The notes under the pieces are model-generated. The model ran no database searches. It worked only from the letters and a program-made list of their open reading frames with translations, and had not been told where the DNA came from. DNA of 23,371 nt from Vairimorpha ceranae (lineage: Eukaryota; Microsporidia; Nosematidae): NCBI RefSeq assembly GCF_000988165.1, contig NW_020169358.1:1-23371 (forward strand). The letters are read 5' to 3'. The translations under genes were made by a program, and so were the position numbers. Position 1 is the first letter of the stretch. Each line of letters starts with the position of its first letter. Positions 1-7,327 of this stretch are shown here, in pieces.

Positions 1-297
1 CCTGGGAAGGGTTTGGCTTAAAGCTGCATATTATGACGTAGCATTCCGCTTGACTGAGTTGTGTCCTTAAATGGTGTATTGAGCCGGGCATTAAACCTCA
101 AATCCTGCTGGGCGGAGGTCTTGGTCTTTATGACTAATGGATTTTAATAAATCCTACGGGGTTCTATATCTTCCTAAAAGCAAGGCCCTAGAGAGGTATG
201 CTAGTGTGTGTCACTGATTATTTGATTTTGAGTTTTGGTGCCGTAGAAGCTTTCTTAAAGGATAATAAACTTATTTTATTTTATTACTTTTTTTTTA
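1..297 (+). repeat. Dispersed repeat copy 1 (retroposon-like 3' region)
   Basis: This GC-richer block resembles three other places in the window: 3561-3625, 5106-5304 and, inverted, 23217-23371. Shared landmarks are CCTACGGG, CTTCCTA, GCAAGGC, a TGTGTGTC run and GTAGAAGCTTTCTTA, followed by AATAAAC and a TTATTTTATT tail. The AATAAA plus simple tail at the same end of every copy, with variable 5' ends, is what a non-LTR retroposon 3' end would look like; that identity is inferred. Similarity to copy 3 begins near base 92. The first 90 bases may be further element sequence but have no partner here. One frame of bases 2-60 is open, but I recognise no protein in it. Confidence 0.7.
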
Positions 298-461
298 ATC
301 GATTTGTAATAATTTACATTGGGGTAATAATAGCGTTTTTTGTTGTTTTTTTAGTTGTGATTTTTATGAAGTTAATATTTTCTGTTGACAGAAGATTCAA
401 TTCATTTTACAGTAGACTAAAAAAATTGAGGGATGATTTTAAAAAAAATGATCATCATTAA
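198..461 (+). CDS. Small membrane ORF with repeat-derived N-terminus (hypothetical)
   Basis: This is an 87-residue ORF whose first 30 or so residues are translated from the dispersed repeat. The unique part has a strongly hydrophobic stretch at about residues 28-61, rich in Phe, Ile and Val, and then a basic, charged tail ending in two histidines. That layout suggests a one-pass (possibly two-pass) membrane protein. An ATG at 366-368 would give a shorter protein lacking most of the membrane segment, so it is an unlikely start. Either a retroposon replaced the original 5' end of a small membrane-protein gene, or the ORF is fortuitous in AT-rich DNA. A CCC at 187-189, inside the repeat, lies near the start codon. 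I do not recognise a family. Confidence 0.35.
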   Translation: MLVCVTDYLILSFGAVEAFLKDNKLILFYYFFFNRFVIIYIGVIIAFFVVFLVVIFMKLIFSVDRRFNSFYSRLKKLRDDFKKNDHH

Positions 462-1085
462 AGTTTTTAAAGGTAATTTGTATTATTTTATAACATAGTT
501 GCTCATTGCATCTATTCTTTTAAATAGTATATTAATATGTTTTGTAATAAAATTTGCCAGTAAAAAGCATTTTTATGCCTAAGACATGCATAATGCCTAT
601 ATGCACAAACTTTTCCTTAGTAATTATAAACCGTAAAGGGTTTAACTTATGACTCAATCTTTACAATTTATACGTAGAAAAGATTCGAAAATTGGAAATA
701 AATAATTCTGCGTTATTAATATTTATACACGATGCAAAATTCATTTTTTTTTATATTTTAAAAAAAATAAATTTTATTTTTTACTTCTAACAGCGTAACT
801 AATAAACGAAGTTAAGCTTCACACAGTTTAGTTTTAACAATCTACAAAACCTTACATAGGCCAAAAATGGCCATGCTGTAAAATTTTTATGAACTGTTAG
901 CAAACGAGGTTTGATTTTTTACAAATATGTCAGATTCTTATACTTGTCATAAAGTAACGATAGTTTAATAATATTTAACACGAAAACAAAGAAACGAGGT
1001 TTAAAAATAAATAACAATTAATTAACTATAAAAAATTTGGTCTTAATAGAATAGCATTTTTATACCAAACTTAGTAGTTTTTTAG
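462..1085. other. AT-rich non-coding stretch
   Basis: No open frame of useful length, tRNA-like fold or similarity to other parts of the window was seen. A small inverted GGCC pair lies around 858-872 and is not significant on its own. Confidence 0.6.
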
Positions 1086-1092
1086 GATCCGA

Positions 1093-1223
1093 TTCTCTCA
1101 GTCCCCGATTTGTATTCAAGCTCTCTCAGTCCCCGATTTGTATTCAAGCTCTCTCAGTCCCCGATTTATATTTAAGCTCTCTCAGTTCCCCGATTTGTAT
1201 TCAGATTCTCTCAATCTCCCGGT
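1093..1223. repeat. 28-bp minisatellite, about 4.6 units
   Basis: Units start at 1093, 1121, 1149, 1177 and 1205 (partial). The core is CTCTCTCAGTCCCCGATTTG followed by TATTCAAG. Units 1 and 2 are nearly identical, unit 3 has two changes, unit 4 has an inserted T and a lost A, and the fifth is truncated and diverged. The array is far richer in C and G than its surroundings. There is no spacer between units, so it is not a CRISPR array. Its function is unknown. Confidence 0.9.
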
Positions 1224-1927
1224 AAAAAAAAACAATTTAATAATTTAATAAAAAATAAAAATTTTTCTACAGTATACCGCTATCTAAACATAAAATCTAA
1301 TAGAAAGAGCCCTTTTTAAGCTCTAGTTAGTCTATTTTTTTCCTTTTATTTTAATTTTAAGCTTGTATTTTAAAATAAATAAAGAACATGTGGTGAATAC
1401 CATACTTATATATATATATTTCTTTAAATATGTAGAATGAATAAAATTATTTAAATTTAAAAAGACAATTTAATTTTATTATACTAAAAAGTAATCTTAT
1501 TATATAATCAAAAACTGCTCTAGCTTTTTTTTAAAAATCAGTGAATTATACGCATTTACTCGTATACAAAAAATTATTAAAAAAGAATTTAAAAAGTTTT
1601 TTGTTTTTTATCCTGTTTTAAATTTATATTGATTAAAGATTTATATTAATATTACAATATAAACTATAAACAAATATACAAAATTGCTAAAAGTTATTTT
1701 TCTGATAAATTGATAAAATACAGTTTATTTTTATATTTACACCCGTTTTATTTTATAATAATTTATTTATTTAAAATTAAAAAATATTTTTATTTTTACA
1801 TTACAACGTACTTATGTTTTCCCCACACGAAACGCAAATAAAATTTAACCAATAAAAATATTATTTTTTATTTGTAATTTGTTTGTTTACTAATATTAAA
1901 AATAAAACGTTTTACAAAAACAATCCA
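1224..1927. other. AT-rich non-coding stretch
   Basis: This is very AT-rich sequence with homopolymer runs and a short TA run near 1409-1418. No gene, RNA or repeat was recognised. The last part presumably holds the promoter of the small acidic gene at 1928. Confidence 0.6.
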
Positions 1928-2218
1928 ATGAATGAATCTGAAAAAAATCCCAAAATTTACAAAATAAACAACTTAAGTACAAAAGGTGAAGTGTATGAAA
2001 TATCATTTGGACAAAATCCATCACACAAGCAAAATGTCAAGCCTAAGGTAGAAATAAAGCCCGTGGTACAAGAAGAATTTTTTATAGAAGAAAAAAGTAT
2101 TATTTTAGAACCAGAAGAGAATTTAGAAGATGCTGTAGTCTATGAAGAGGAGGAAGTTAAGAAAAAAAGATCTTTTTTTTATAGAGTACTTGGAAAATAT
2201 TTTTTATGTTGTCAATAA
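1928..2218 (+). CDS. Small acidic protein with C-terminal Cys-Cys-Gln (hypothetical)
   Basis: The encoded protein has 96 residues from the ATG at 1928. The frame is open upstream to a TTG at 1883, but the ATG is preferred because it opens a polar, coding-like sequence. The middle is acidic (EEFFIEEKS, then EPEENLEDAVVYEEEE). It is followed by a basic KKKRS and a hydrophobic, aromatic end (FFYRVLGKYF) closing in LCCQ. Basic residues next to aromatic residues and paired terminal cysteines suggest a peripheral membrane protein anchored by palmitoylation. The end is neither a CaaX box nor a Rab-type CC or CXC terminus. There is no recognised family. It converges on PUS10 with a 124-base gap. The base composition of the frame and its charge pattern make a real gene likely. 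Confidence 0.6.
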   Translation: MNESEKNPKIYKINNLSTKGEVYEISFGQNPSHKQNVKPKVEIKPVVQEEFFIEEKSIILEPEENLEDAVVYEEEEVKKKRSFFYRVLGKYFLCCQ

Positions 2219-2342
2219 AATTAATTTGTCTCTAACTTTTTTATATTACATTTGATTTATCTTTTAATTAAATGCCTTTTATAAAATGTCTTTTATTAAA
2301 TCTGTTTATCTTTTAATTAATTGTCTTTTATTCAAATATCTT
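2219..2342. repeat. Short degenerate repeats between convergent genes
   Basis: The gap holds several imperfect copies of a phrase like TGTCTTTTATTAAAT or TCTTTTAATTAA (near 2260, 2286, 2308, 2324 and 2338). It probably carries the 3' ends of both convergent transcripts. Confidence 0.5.
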
Positions 2343-3314
2343 TTATTTAATCTGTATCTTTCGTATTATTAACGATGAATCAATAATTTTTTTTTCTACT
2401 TTAAGAACATCTAAAAATAATAAGTCACATAAATTATCATTAGTTGAAAGTGAAGGACATGTCCTTCCTAAATCTCCATGTACAAATTCTTTAATGTATG
2501 TCCCTGCCGATGCTTTAAGAATAACAGTGTAGTAGTAAAAATCTACTGGTAGAATATTTTCGCTAAATTCCTTTTTTAAGTCTTCACTGTAGCAAAAATC
2601 ATTTTGCAAATCTTTACATAAATTAGTCTCTAAAATTTCAATATATTTTTTTCTAACTAAATTAGCTCTCCTATGGAGAACTCTTAAAGGTGTTTTTTGC
2701 AATAATTTATATTCCTTTTCAAATATAATTTCTTTTTTACTTGCTATAAATAATCTATAAACCTTATTTTCTTCTTTTTCACCACACAAAATAAGTTTTT
2801 TTATGTCTTTTGTGACTTGCATAAAATTTTGTATTTTTACATTGTCGTACAAATGTAAACTAATACGATCATTAAATAAATTACAAGTTGGTTCTACTAC
2901 TTTAAGAAGAAAAGGACGACCTCCTATCATTTTTACATCTATATCTTCTCTACCAGATGGTATAAATTTTACATCTTTAGATTTATAGTGTTCTTTAATT
3001 TGATTAATAAAATCTGATACACTTCTTTTACACTTCAATTTTCCTTTTATTTTTAAAGGTGTCTGTGTCATTTCCCTTGATAATTTAATATATTCTCCAT
3101 ATAAAAAAATAGGACTATTTTTATGATAAATATTTTCTTCTTCTATAAATATTTCTGTATAATTATCTACCTGTGGATTTCCTTGTAGTAGTGTAGGTTT
3201 TAAAAGATCTTTTAAATATTCATTTTTAAAACAGTAAATTATATTTTCATGCACATTACTTTTTTGAGATTTTATATAATTTTCTATTTTTTCAGAAAAA
3301 AGCTTAATATTCAT
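2343..3314 (-). CDS. PUS10: tRNA pseudouridine synthase Pus10
   Basis: The product is a 323-residue member of the archaeal/eukaryotic Pus10 family, which makes pseudouridine 54 and/or 55 in the T arm of tRNA. The core motif GREDIDVKMIGGRPF spans residues 121-135; Asp124 is the expected catalytic residue. The second family signature AGTYIKEFVHGDLGRT lies at residues 270-285. The protein is shorter than most eukaryotic Pus10, and I see no N-terminal CxxC pairs of the zinc-binding part, which fits microsporidian reduction. Its 120 N-terminal residues may be a degenerate THUMP-like region. GGG at 3329-3331 on plus, which is CCC on the coding strand, lies 14 bases before the ATG. It is divergent from VMA6 and convergent with the small acidic gene. 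Confidence 0.93.
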   Translation of the reverse strand: MNIKLFSEKIENYIKSQKSNVHENIIYCFKNEYLKDLLKPTLLQGNPQVDNYTEIFIEEENIYHKNSPIFLYGEYIKLSREMTQTPLKIKGKLKCKRSVSDFINQIKEHYKSKDVKFIPSGREDIDVKMIGGRPFLLKVVEPTCNLFNDRISLHLYDNVKIQNFMQVTKDIKKLILCGEKEENKVYRLFIASKKEIIFEKEYKLLQKTPLRVLHRRANLVRKKYIEILETNLCKDLQNDFCYSEDLKKEFSENILPVDFYYYTVILKASAGTYIKEFVHGDLGRTCPSLSTNDNLCDLLFLDVLKVEKKIIDSSLIIRKIQIK

Positions 3315-3537
3315 TTGTTACTAAATAAGGGTTTTATTTTTTTAATAAGAACTATTTAATCTTTATTTGTTTCAAAGAAAATAAACTTTTTACAAGTAAG
3401 TGTTCTACTATGATTTTTTATAAACAATAAAAAATTACTATAAATTGTTCATTTTTAAAAATAAAAAAATCATTAACATAAATTGTTAAAAAATAATCAT
3501 TTTTATAACCTAATAATAATTATTTATTGGTTCTTTA
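3315..3537. promoter_or_regulatory. Divergent PUS10/VMA6 intergenic region
   Basis: This AT-rich spacer lies between two divergently transcribed genes. The PUS10 start signal (CCC on minus) is at 3329-3331. TTGTTA-type short repeats occur around 3440-3490. No conserved upstream site beyond the CCC motifs can be named. Confidence 0.45.
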
Positions 3538-3645
3538 TTTATTTATTTACAAATAATAACACTGATTATTTGATTTTTAGTTTTTGTGCCGTAGAAGCTT
3601 TCTTAGATGACAATAAATTTATTTTATTTATTTACAAATAATAAC
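3538..3645 (+). mobile_element. 5'-truncated retroposon insert with 23-bp target duplication
   Basis: Bases 3561-3625 match the 3' end of the dispersed repeat, from ACTGATTATTTG through GTAGAAGCTTTCTTA and AATAAATTTATTTTATT. The insert is flanked by a perfect 23-base direct repeat, 3538-3560 and 3623-3645, each ending ACAAATAATAAC. The left part of the right copy overlaps the element tail, so the true duplication could be as short as about 14 bases. This is the signature of target-primed integration of a 5'-truncated element. The right copy runs directly into the CCC start signal of VMA6. Confidence 0.85.
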
Positions 3646-3647
3646 CC
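3645..3647 (+). promoter_or_regulatory. CCC start-proximal motif of VMA6
   Basis: CCC lies 5 bases before the ATG at 3653. The same motif precedes RRS1, the Utp12-like gene, the DHHC gene and PUS10. In microsporidia CCC- or GGG-like motifs next to the start codon are a known transcription signal. The element insertion ends at this motif without breaking it. Confidence 0.6.
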
Positions 3648-3652
3648 TACTT

Positions 3653-4603
3653 ATGAATTATCAATTTGAGTGTACAGAAAATTACGGATATTTAATATCT
3701 TCTATTTTCGGTAAAGAACTTTCACTTTATAAAGAAGAAGACTACAACAGTCTCAAACAGTGTGAGAATATAGAAGAATTTTCTATAAAACTTATGAAAA
3801 ATTATAAATTTATTACAGAAGACATGGAGTTGACTAAAAATGAGATTAGAAAGAGACTTAATAAGACTATATTACAGGAATATAATAGCTGTATGTCTTT
3901 TTGTAATGATAATACACTAAAAATATTACTTGATTATTGGATTGAGAATCACATGATACACAACTTCTTTTTTCTTCTACAGTCTAAGATGGGAGACCCA
4001 GAACTAGAAAAATCATATAATAAAATAGAGATAGGAGATTTTAACGCACTTAAGACCCTTAAGTTTTGTAAAGATATGCATGATGTAAGAATGTTCTGTG
4101 TTGAAAATTCATTTCTTAAGAAATATTTCTACAGAGTGAAATGGGCTACTGATTTTAAAGATAATGATTTCCAAAAATATCAGGCTTTATTTCTTAAGTA
4201 TCTTATAGAAGATACATATGAGTCACTAAAGGATACAGATATTTTTATGAAAGAAATCCTAAGAGTAGAAGCAGATAGATATATTTTAGATATGACTATT
4301 AATACACTAAATACTAACACTGATAGAAAGAGTCTATTTCCTAATATAACATCTTTTGATGGTAAGACTATCGAGTTATTTATAAAAGCTGAAACATTAG
4401 ATGATATTGTAAATTTTAAGTACAGTGACTTTATGGAAAGGGAATTAGAAAAATATAAGGAGTCATTTAGAATACATAATGATGTAACATGTGTTTATGC
4501 ATATTTGAAACTTAAAGAGCAAGAAGTAAAAAATATTTTGTGGATAATTGAGTGTGTACTACAAAATAGAAGATCAGAATTAGAAAATATTTTTAATAAA
4601 TAA
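3653..4603 (+). CDS. VMA6: V-type ATPase V0 subunit d
   Basis: The product is subunit d of the vacuolar proton pump. It sits on the cytosolic face of the V0 ring and couples it to the central stalk of V1. The 316-residue frame shows the family start (GYLISSIFGKEL at residues 12-23, then SLKQCENIEEF at about 33-43) and the characteristic end (VYAYLKLKEQEVKNILWIIE near residues 281-300, then an arginine pair). Usual length is about 340-350 residues, so it is slightly reduced. There is no membrane segment, as expected for this subunit. It is divergent from PUS10. Its promoter has been interrupted by a short retroposon copy that ends 7 bases before the ATG, but the frame itself is intact. Confidence 0.93.
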   Translation: MNYQFECTENYGYLISSIFGKELSLYKEEDYNSLKQCENIEEFSIKLMKNYKFITEDMELTKNEIRKRLNKTILQEYNSCMSFCNDNTLKILLDYWIENHMIHNFFFLLQSKMGDPELEKSYNKIEIGDFNALKTLKFCKDMHDVRMFCVENSFLKKYFYRVKWATDFKDNDFQKYQALFLKYLIEDTYESLKDTDIFMKEILRVEADRYILDMTINTLNTNTDRKSLFPNITSFDGKTIELFIKAETLDDIVNFKYSDFMERELEKYKESFRIHNDVTCVYAYLKLKEQEVKNILWIIECVLQNRRSELENIFNK

Positions 4604-5105
4604 AATTCTTACTTTAATGTAAAATAGTAATTGTACCGTTGTCTATAAAATGTTTTAAACAGAAACTTTTTGTTGAGAAACAATAAAATTTTATAAATTT
4701 CAATAATTTTCTGCCCATTTCAGGAAGAAAGCAAAACCAATAAAAATATTATTGATACTTTTCATTTATTTTTTTACGTCTAGATGTCATTTTTAGATAG
4801 TTGGTTGTAAAGCATTTATTATTCTTATATAAAATTGTAGATGTATTGCTTATATAAAATTGTAGATGTTTTGCTACAATATTTCGTTTTAACTGTCAAT
4901 AAAGCAATTAAGCAGTTTTTTTCAATAATGAAATTAAAAATACAATGAAATTAGGAGGATTAAAGGTGCCAAAGCCTTAATAATTATTTATTTGTTAACA
5001 AACACCGAGCTAATCTATAATAGACAAGTATGTCCACCCTTACAGCATTTTCTAATCCTATTATTTATTTTTAATTTTAAGGCATTAAAAATCTTTTCAA
5101 TTTTT
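4604..5105. other. AT-rich non-coding stretch after VMA6
   Basis: No gene was seen. It contains the 25-bp direct duplication at 4824-4873. Bases 5078-5105 form the left member of an imperfect direct repeat flanking the dispersed repeat copy 3. Confidence 0.6.
4824..4873. repeat. 25-bp tandem duplication
   Basis: The two units are 4824-4848 and 4849-4873. Each begins CTTATATAAAATTGTAGATG and they differ at one position (TATTG versus TTTTG). This looks like a recent local duplication. Confidence 0.85.
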
Positions 5106-5304
5106 GAAACTCAAATTCCGCTGATTGCAGGTCACAGTCTTTATGACTGTTGAATTTTATCAAACCTACGGGATTCCCCATCTTCCTACAAACAAGGCTC
5201 TAGTGGTGTGCTGGTGTGTGTCAATAATTATTTGATTTTGAGTTTTGGTGCCCTAGAAGCTTTCTTAGATGACAATAAACTTATTTTATTATTTTTAACT
5301 TCTC
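5106..5304 (+). repeat. Dispersed repeat copy 3 with imperfect flanking direct repeats
   Basis: This copy is about 200 bases and matches copy 1 from about base 92 to 297, including CTTTATGACT, CCTACGGG, CTTCCTA, TTTTGAGTTTTGGTGCC, GAAGCTTTCTTA and AATAAACTTATTTTATT. It is flanked by 5078-5105 and 5305-5333, which share most positions (TAAGRCATTAAAAATC, then TTTCA and T-rich). They could be an aged target duplication. It is more diverged from copies 1 and 4 than those are from each other. Confidence 0.75.
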
Positions 5305-5569
5305 TAAGACATTAAAAATCATTTCACTTTTTTCATTATGCATCAAAAAGTTGGCTTAAAAATAAATATTTGTAGTTAAATAAAATCGTAAATATATTTG
5401 TCATAAACATTTCTATCAAAATTGTATATCACAACTAAAAATTTTCTTTTTCTGTACAATCCATAAAAACAGCAAATTAATTTATATTAACTTAAGTAAT
5501 ATCTTATTTCTTCAGTTTAATTCTAAAATTTAGTTAATATTTTATAATTCAAATTATTTTATTATTAAT

Positions 5570-5572
5570 CCC
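5570..5572 (+). promoter_or_regulatory. CCC start-proximal motif of RRS1
   Basis: CCC lies 2 bases before the ATG at 5575, as at the other host genes. It supports this start codon. Confidence 0.6.
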
Positions 5573-5574
5573 TT

Positions 5575-6033
5575 ATGAAAGCGTATCTTAATTTACTAAC
5601 TGTCACAAAAAATGTAGACTTCCCTTTAAAAGATAATATACACACAGAAATAAATAAAGAAGCATCTGCTATGATAGCATTTTTTAAGAAGGAAGTGAAA
5701 AAACACAAAACAGTTCAAAAAGATCTGGATCTTGTATATGTACTGGACCAGAATGATTACCAAATACCTATGCAGTATTCAGAAAAACAAGCTAAAACTA
5801 AATGGGAGGCATTTGCTGCTAAAAAAGGAATTAAAAAGAAAAAGGGATCTTTAGTGTACGATGAAGAGTTAAAAAAATACATACCACGATTTGGTCCGTA
5901 CAGTAAAAAAAATTTACTGTTGAAATCAGCTGTTTTAGAAGGAGAAAAGTCATTTAACGAATTGAAAAAGGAGAAAAAAGAAAGAATAAAAGTTAATATT
6001 AAAAATCAGAGAGCAAATAAAAAACGTAAATAA
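5575..6033 (+). CDS. RRS1: Ribosome biogenesis regulatory protein Rrs1
   Basis: The product is a nucleolar factor needed for assembly of the 60S subunit; in other eukaryotes it recruits the 5S RNP together with Rpf2. The 152-residue protein carries the family's most conserved block: TKWEAFAAKKGIKKKK at residues 75-90, then LVYDEELKKYIPRFG at 93-107. The tail from about residue 128 is very lysine-rich, as expected for a nucleolar protein. Yeast Rrs1 is about 200 residues, so this is a reduced form. The start is supported by the adjacent CCC motif. No frame damage was seen. Confidence 0.92.
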   Translation: MKAYLNLLTVTKNVDFPLKDNIHTEINKEASAMIAFFKKEVKKHKTVQKDLDLVYVLDQNDYQIPMQYSEKQAKTKWEAFAAKKGIKKKKGSLVYDEELKKYIPRFGPYSKKNLLLKSAVLEGEKSFNELKKEKKERIKVNIKNQRANKKRK

Positions 6034-6469
6034 AATTTAATTTTATTTGTGCTTTAGCTGTTTTAAATTTATTTTAATAACTAACTTTTTGAAAAAAAAT
6101 TATAATATTGTTGTATTCATTACATTTTTATGCTAAGGATCATATTGTAATTTATCATATACTTAATGTCTTATAAGAACAAATTTACAATATTTTTTAC
6201 TTTGATAACAAATAAAGAAAAATTTTCTTTATTAAAGTTAATTAATAAAGTAAAAATAAAAAATATGGACGAAAAATAGTAAAAGGGAAGGTTGTAGTTG
6301 TAAAAATATTAGTTAACTAATAATAAACTTAAAAGTTATAAAATTGTAATATATTTTATTTAAAAGTAAATTAAATAACAAAGTTAATTTATATACAGTT
6401 AGTCTGTATATTGTACAATATATATCTCATATGTATAAAAATAATATATATACAAATGCAATATTTAAT
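6034..6469. other. AT-rich non-coding stretch between RRS1 and the DHHC gene
   Basis: It lies between two convergent genes and would hold both 3' ends. No gene or structured RNA was recognised. The last 100 bases are TATA-rich. Confidence 0.6.
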
Positions 6470-7099
6470 TTATATTATCCGTACAGTTTTACATACTATC
6501 GGTAGCACAACACACAAAATTCCATTCTTATTCAAGTTTTTCATATTTTTTATCTTAAAATCGGCAATATAAAAATTTTTAATCAATTCACCTGTTGTTT
6601 TATCACTCAAACATAGAAGAGTAAGCCACACGAGTAAAAATCCACTAAGAAAACACATATACTTATAAAAAAATATAAATTCTTTTAAACAACTAGATCG
6701 AAATAAAGCTAAAATAGAATATAAGAACATAAACAGTACAGTAAAATACAAGTCTGGTGTATTATCTGCCGATATACACTTCCCTGTAATTACACAATGG
6801 TGATCTCGTTTATAAAAACACTTGTTGCAAATTTCGCAATGTACACTCTTTCGTCCTGTTAAACGGTTACATCGTTTACATACATTATCTACACAATTAA
6901 AGTCTAAATATATATCTGGGTGTTTTGTAAGAAGCCTGATGTAATAATAAAAAGACAGCAGACAGAAATATAATGGCAGTATTTTGTGAGAAGATGTAAT
7001 TGTATCATAAATAGAAAGAATATAGAAACATACTACACATGATATAACAAGATATTCTAACTTTCTTGTGCATTTATTTACCAGTGCATATAATTCCAT
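6470..7099 (-). CDS. DHHC-type protein S-acyltransferase (palmitoyltransferase)
   Basis: The enzyme transfers palmitate to cysteines of target proteins at an internal or surface membrane. The 209-residue protein has the full cysteine-rich domain at residues 74-118: paired CxxC zinc ligands, HC, then the catalytic DHHC at 99-102, and a downstream Cys and Asn in the usual spacing. The normal PWVNNC stretch is replaced by VITGKC. Four hydrophobic segments lie at about 16-34, 40-57, 117-133 and 141-164. The TTxE motif is present as TTGE at 168-171 on the cytosolic side. The frame is open up to 7204, but the ATG at 7099 is chosen because CCC (plus 7102-7104) lies just before it and no other upstream ATG exists. 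It is a short, minimal member of the family. Confidence 0.9.
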   Translation of the reverse strand: MELYALVNKCTRKLEYLVISCVVCFYILSIYDTITSSHKILPLYFCLLSFYYYIRLLTKHPDIYLDFNCVDNVCKRCNRLTGRKSVHCEICNKCFYKRDHHCVITGKCISADNTPDLYFTVLFMFLYSILALFRSSCLKEFIFFYKYMCFLSGFLLVWLTLLCLSDKTTGELIKNFYIADFKIKNMKNLNKNGILCVVLPIVCKTVRII

Positions 7100-7101
7100 T
7101 A

Positions 7102-7104
7102 GGG
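7102..7104 (-). promoter_or_regulatory. CCC start-proximal motif of the DHHC gene
   Basis: GGG on plus is CCC on the coding strand, 2 bases before the ATG. It decides the start between this ATG and the longer open frame reaching 7204. Confidence 0.6.
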
Positions 7105-7327
7105 TATAGCAAAAGGTGTTTTTATGTGTTAAAAAGGGGTAAATCTTTATTTGTTCATTTAAAGGGGTTATAAATAAAATGTATTTATAACAATAAAAAA
7201 ACAATTTAAAACTACCTATAAGAATGTATTAACAAAAAAGATATTTACAACAAAATTAATTAAAAAATTTAAAGCCAAGTTAAAAAAATGTAAAAATCTT
7301 CTTAATTGTGTATTGTTCGACAAATGT

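Noticed and set aside
1..120. rRNA or tRNA fragment
   Set aside because: The GC-richer start was considered, but no rRNA landmark or cloverleaf could be found; it matches the dispersed repeat instead.
1093..1223. Possible CRISPR array
   Set aside because: The units are directly adjacent with no spacers, and the genome is eukaryotic.
2803..2988. Open frame on plus opposite PUS10
   Set aside because: It is antisense to the conserved GRED motif region; it has no independent support.
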